Assembly (NCBI GenBank): GCA_002410065.1
Contig: DHQB01000020.1
Coordinates: forward strand, 124,001 to 188,000
Direction of reading: 5' to 3'
DNA from: Bacteroidales bacterium UBA5349
GTDB lineage: Bacteria; Bacteroidota; Bacteroidia; Bacteroidales; Tenuifilaceae
Length of the DNA: 64,000 nucleotides
Below the pieces are notes generated by a model. The model did no database searches. It worked only from the letters and a program-made list of their open reading frames with translations, and was not told where the DNA came from. Both the position numbers and the translations under genes were made by a program. This document shows positions 61,647 to 64,000 of the stretch, in pieces. Position 1 is the first letter of the stretch; the number at the start of each line of letters is the position of its first letter.

Positions 61647-62240
61647 CTATTTTTTACGGGGTTGAAACTTCTTTCTGGATTTATGCTGATTACTATTCTC
61701 TCTAACCTCATTGAACTCGAACTCTGGCGAAAGCGTAAGTTTGCCACCACTCAATTCTTTAACATCCCTTATTATATCGCCATCAGAAACAGAGTCCTGA
61801 TTCCAAATCAGGTACGATTTTTTCATATGATTGGCAATCAGACTTGTTAAAGCCTCTTTCTGTTCACCTGGTTCCATTTCAATTGCCTTTTCCATCATCA
61901 TGCTAATGGACCTTCCATAATGCTTGAACCTGATTGGATGTGAAGGGTAAGGCACGCTCTTAGGCTTTTCATAAATCACTGCTGCTTCAGGTTTTGGATA
62001 TGGCGAATCGATATCGAGGTTAAAGCCCGCCATAACATGCAGATGATCCCAAAGTTTATGCTTAAAATCGTTGATATCGCGCAAATGAGGGTTCATGTTT
62101 CCCATTACTGCAATAATTGATTTTGCCACTTTGTTACGCTCATCCCTATCGCTAATCTCAAGCAGTTGATCAACCATCTGTTGGATATGCCTTCCATACT
62201 CAGGCAAAACCAAGTGTTTCCTCTGGGTGTTATAATCCAT
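61647..62240 (-). CDS. DUF4290 domain-containing protein
   Basis: 197 residues, soluble. Starts MDYNTQRKHLVLPEYGRHIQQMVD and continues with NPHLRDINDFKHKLWDHLHVMAGFNLDIDSPYP, the hallmarks of DUF4290. A basic C-terminal tail (HKSRKKFQPRKK) ends the protein. DUF4290 next to murA is a standing pair in Bacteroidota. Its role is unknown. Confidence 0.92.
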   Translation of the reverse strand: MDYNTQRKHLVLPEYGRHIQQMVDQLLEISDRDERNKVAKSIIAVMGNMNPHLRDINDFKHKLWDHLHVMAGFNLDIDSPYPKPEAAVIYEKPKSVPYPSHPIRFKHYGRSISMMMEKAIEMEPGEQKEALTSLIANHMKKSYLIWNQDSVSDGDIIRDVKELSGGKLTLSPEFEFNEVRENSNQHKSRKKFQPRKK

Positions 62241-62325
62241 GTAAATAGTTTATGTTATAATGTTGTGTAAAACAAAGGCGATAAAATCACGTGAGTGAAT
62301 GAAATATCGGTTGGTAATTACTGTG

Positions 62326-62357
62326 CAAAATTAGCTGATTGTTAGTTAAAAACCAAA
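62326..62357 (-). promoter_or_regulatory. Promoter of the DUF4290-murA operon
   Basis: Minus-strand TTTG (62354-62357), a 20-base spacer and TAATTTTG (62326-62333) match the consensus exactly. Leader of about 80 bases. Confidence 0.6.
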
Positions 62358-62385
62358 TTTTAGTAACCCTATTGATGGATTGAAC

Positions 62386-63309
62386 TTACCTGTTAATTAT
62401 TTGCCAAATGGCACCCTCTTTAAGAGAATATGACGATTGGAGCATGCGACTCAGCCCAAAACGCATTACAAGAAAATGGGTAAAGATGGTTGCAAGTACA
62501 ATCATATCAACGCGCATAGGATCCATCCCTGGGATTAGGCTACGCTCCTGCTTAGTTGTTGACACTAACTTTTTATGGAGATTAAGGTATTTATCAAGAG
62601 GAATTTCAATACTTGGGCTTCCATTGGAACCAATATTCAATTGTTCACTAAGTATGCTTCGATACGTGTCGAATGAACCTGAACTACCAATTAGAATTTT
62701 CGGTTTATACCTACTAATAACTTCGGATAGATCGGTGAGCTGTGCATCCAAATACTGCTCAACTATGGTTATTTCATCTAATTCAATGGGATCGGATGGG
62801 TTAAACCTTTCCAGAAGGCGCGATATGCCTAAATCATAACTCTTTCTCCAAATGCACTCATGCCTGTTTCCAATAATAATCTCGTTGCTCCCCCCTCCAA
62901 TATCAAGCATTAGAACGTTTTCATTGTCTAACTCAATGGCTTGTCTTATGCCAAAATAAATAAGTTCGGCTTCCTCGTCACCACCAATAACCTTTACGTT
63001 AATATCATACAGACTCTTTATATCATCAACAAATGCTTTACCATTCTCAGCATTTCGTACTGCCGAGGTGGCAAAAGCAAAGATAATTGAAGTACCATGC
63101 TGTTGAATAGTTTTTATATGCTCTCCAATAGCAAATAGTCCTCTTTGGTAAGCGAAAGGAGCAATTATCTTTTGGTTTATACCTCCTTCTCCCATTTTAA
63201 CAGAGAGCTTCCCAGTATGAGAAATTTGGTAAGTCCTATCCTCATTAATCGAAGCAATAAGCAGGTTAAACGTATTTGTTCCTATATCGATAATTGCTAT
63301 TTTTTTCAT
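62386..63309 (-). CDS. Ppx/GppA family phosphatase (exopolyphosphatase-like)
   Basis: 307-residue actin-like (ASKHA) phosphatase: phosphate-binding IDIGTNTFNLLI at the start and MLDIGGGSNEII about residue 135, with FATSAVRNAENG between. It lacks the C-terminal HD-type domain of long E. coli Ppx, like many Bacteroidota members, so it could hydrolyse polyphosphate or pppGpp. Divergence from the long form makes the exact substrate uncertain. Confidence 0.92.
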   Translation of the reverse strand: MKKIAIIDIGTNTFNLLIASINEDRTYQISHTGKLSVKMGEGGINQKIIAPFAYQRGLFAIGEHIKTIQQHGTSIIFAFATSAVRNAENGKAFVDDIKSLYDINVKVIGGDEEAELIYFGIRQAIELDNENVLMLDIGGGSNEIIIGNRHECIWRKSYDLGISRLLERFNPSDPIELDEITIVEQYLDAQLTDLSEVISRYKPKILIGSSGSFDTYRSILSEQLNIGSNGSPSIEIPLDKYLNLHKKLVSTTKQERSLIPGMDPMRVDMIVLATIFTHFLVMRFGLSRMLQSSYSLKEGAIWQIINR

Positions 63310-63412
63310 TGTTGATGATTGATTGAACTCCTAATAATTCACTTTGTAATTGTATGGGCAGAGTCAAAAAGATAATTACTTAAATCTTTAACAAACCTCT
63401 CATTTCAAAAAG

Positions 63413-64000
63413 TCAATAGTTAGTTTGCTTTGAATCTGTGTCCTTCATGTTCCATTCCTCCAAAAATTGTTCCACAAACTGCTGCATAAAGCAATGCCTA
63501 TGCTCTGCTATTGACTTAGCAGTGGAAGTATTAAGCCTATCTTTTAGCAAAAACAGCTTTTCATAAAAATGATTTAGTGTCGATCCTGTTGAACTTTTGT
63601 ACTCCTCATAGCTAGTGTGAAAATTTGGTTTGCTCTCTGGGTTGTATATTTGTCGACGCTTTGAGCCTCCATAGGCAAACGCTCTGGCAACACCAATGGC
63701 ACCAATGGCATCGAGCCTGTCGGCATCCTGAACAATGCAGGCCTCAGGGGATGCTGGCTTAGTATCAACCCCCGCTCCCTTAAATGAAACTTGCTTAATT
63801 ACTTCAAAAACTGCATTAGCAGTTGAAGGTTGTACGCTAACACCTTGCAAAATTCTACGCGCATTGGGAAGATTTTCCTCATCGCCATCAGGCATTTTAT
63901 GGTCATCCATATCGTGGAGTAAAGCAGCCAATTCAACAACCAACAGTTTTGCACCCTCTTGCTCAGCAATATGTTTTGCCATTTGCCACACACGATATAC
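63413..64000 (-). CDS. HD domain phosphohydrolase, cut by the window edge
   Basis: The frame is open to base 64000, so the N-terminus is missing; the GTG at 63991 is internal (VYRVWQMAKHI belongs to the first helix of the fold). The HD metal-site Asp-His is in ALLHDMDDHKM, with QDADRLDAIGAIGVARAFAYGG following, as in the YedJ-like 'HD domain' hydrolases. 192 residues from the GTG at 63991; the full protein probably adds about 20-30. It acts on a nucleotide or phosphate ester of unknown kind. Confidence 0.88.
   Translation of the reverse strand, partial: VYRVWQMAKHIAEQEGAKLLVVELAALLHDMDDHKMPDGDEENLPNARRILQGVSVQPSTANAVFEVIKQVSFKGAGVDTKPASPEACIVQDADRLDAIGAIGVARAFAYGGSKRRQIYNPESKPNFHTSYEEYKSSTGSTLNHFYEKLFLLKDRLNTSTAKSIAEHRHCFMQQFVEQFLEEWNMKDTDSKQTNY

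Noticed and set aside
1..64000. tRNA, rRNA or known riboswitch genes
   Set aside because: I scanned the intergenic regions for tRNA-like cloverleafs and common riboswitch cores and found none I could support.

Overview
The window is chromosomal DNA of an anaerobic or microaerobic member of the Bacteroidota, most likely Bacteroidales-like. The evidence is a protease with a type IX secretion C-terminal signal, a gliding-motility-type (CHU_C) C-terminal domain, a TonB receptor paired with a DUF4249 lipoprotein, the DUF4492-cydA-cydB order, the DUF4290-murA pair, a fused DAHP synthase/chorismate mutase, and many promoters that fit the Bacteroidota TTTG/TAnnTTTG pattern. HydF and cytochrome bd together suggest fermentation with [FeFe] hydrogenase plus oxygen scavenging. 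The exact genus cannot be told from this sequence.

Layout. 1-9.2 kb: phosphatidylserine decarboxylase, a lipoprotein, a secreted lysyl-endopeptidase-like protease, a frameshifted CoA-disulfide-reductase-like flavoprotein, a subtilase lipoprotein and an esterase lipoprotein. 9.2-12.1 kb: an accessory patch bounded by two 55-bp direct repeats. It holds a cluster of GC hairpins, a truncated-looking GT39-type membrane protein and an unknown secreted protein. 12.2-18.6 kb: a membrane glycosyltransferase-like protein, a radical SAM/SPASM protein and a Tricorn-like protease. 18.8-20 kb: a dead REP-associated (IS200-like) transposase next to an array of about ten REP-like hairpins. 20-31 kb: transporters, outer-membrane proteins, TonB receptor with DUF4249, thioredoxin-like protein, glutaminyl cyclase and BT0820-type HAD phosphatase.

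31-36 kb: a SiaC-like switch protein, a TPR/SpoIIE phosphatase, and two paralogous secreted proteins (OmpA-type and OmpL47-type), which look like one signalling-to-envelope operon. 36-42 kb: hydF, then DUF4492-cydA-cydB, two accessory genes and a 43-residue membrane peptide too short for routine gene calling.

42.5-50.5 kb is the most notable region. It is a five-gene operon whose enzymes should make and activate a phosphonate: cytidylyltransferase-PEP mutase fusion, phosphonopyruvate decarboxylase, and iron-dependent phosphonoacetaldehyde reductase. These are followed by a TagB/TagF-like CDP-alcohol phosphotransferase and a giant membrane protein joining a YidC/Oxa1-like domain to a sulfatase/phosphotransferase domain. 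The inferred product is 2-hydroxyethylphosphonate, carried as a CMP ester and attached to a cell-surface glycan or lipid.

50.7-64 kb is mostly housekeeping: aroG-pheB, purS, a NatAB-type ABC exporter, C69 dipeptidase, tRNA 2-selenouridine synthase, dnaJ/grpE, murA with Asp in place of the catalytic-loop Cys, DUF4290, a Ppx/GppA phosphatase and an HD hydrolase cut by the window edge. A 92-bp hairpin element carrying two mini-ORFs lies directly in front of the start codon of two unrelated genes (9.3 kb and 54.3 kb). It is one of the least explained signals here.
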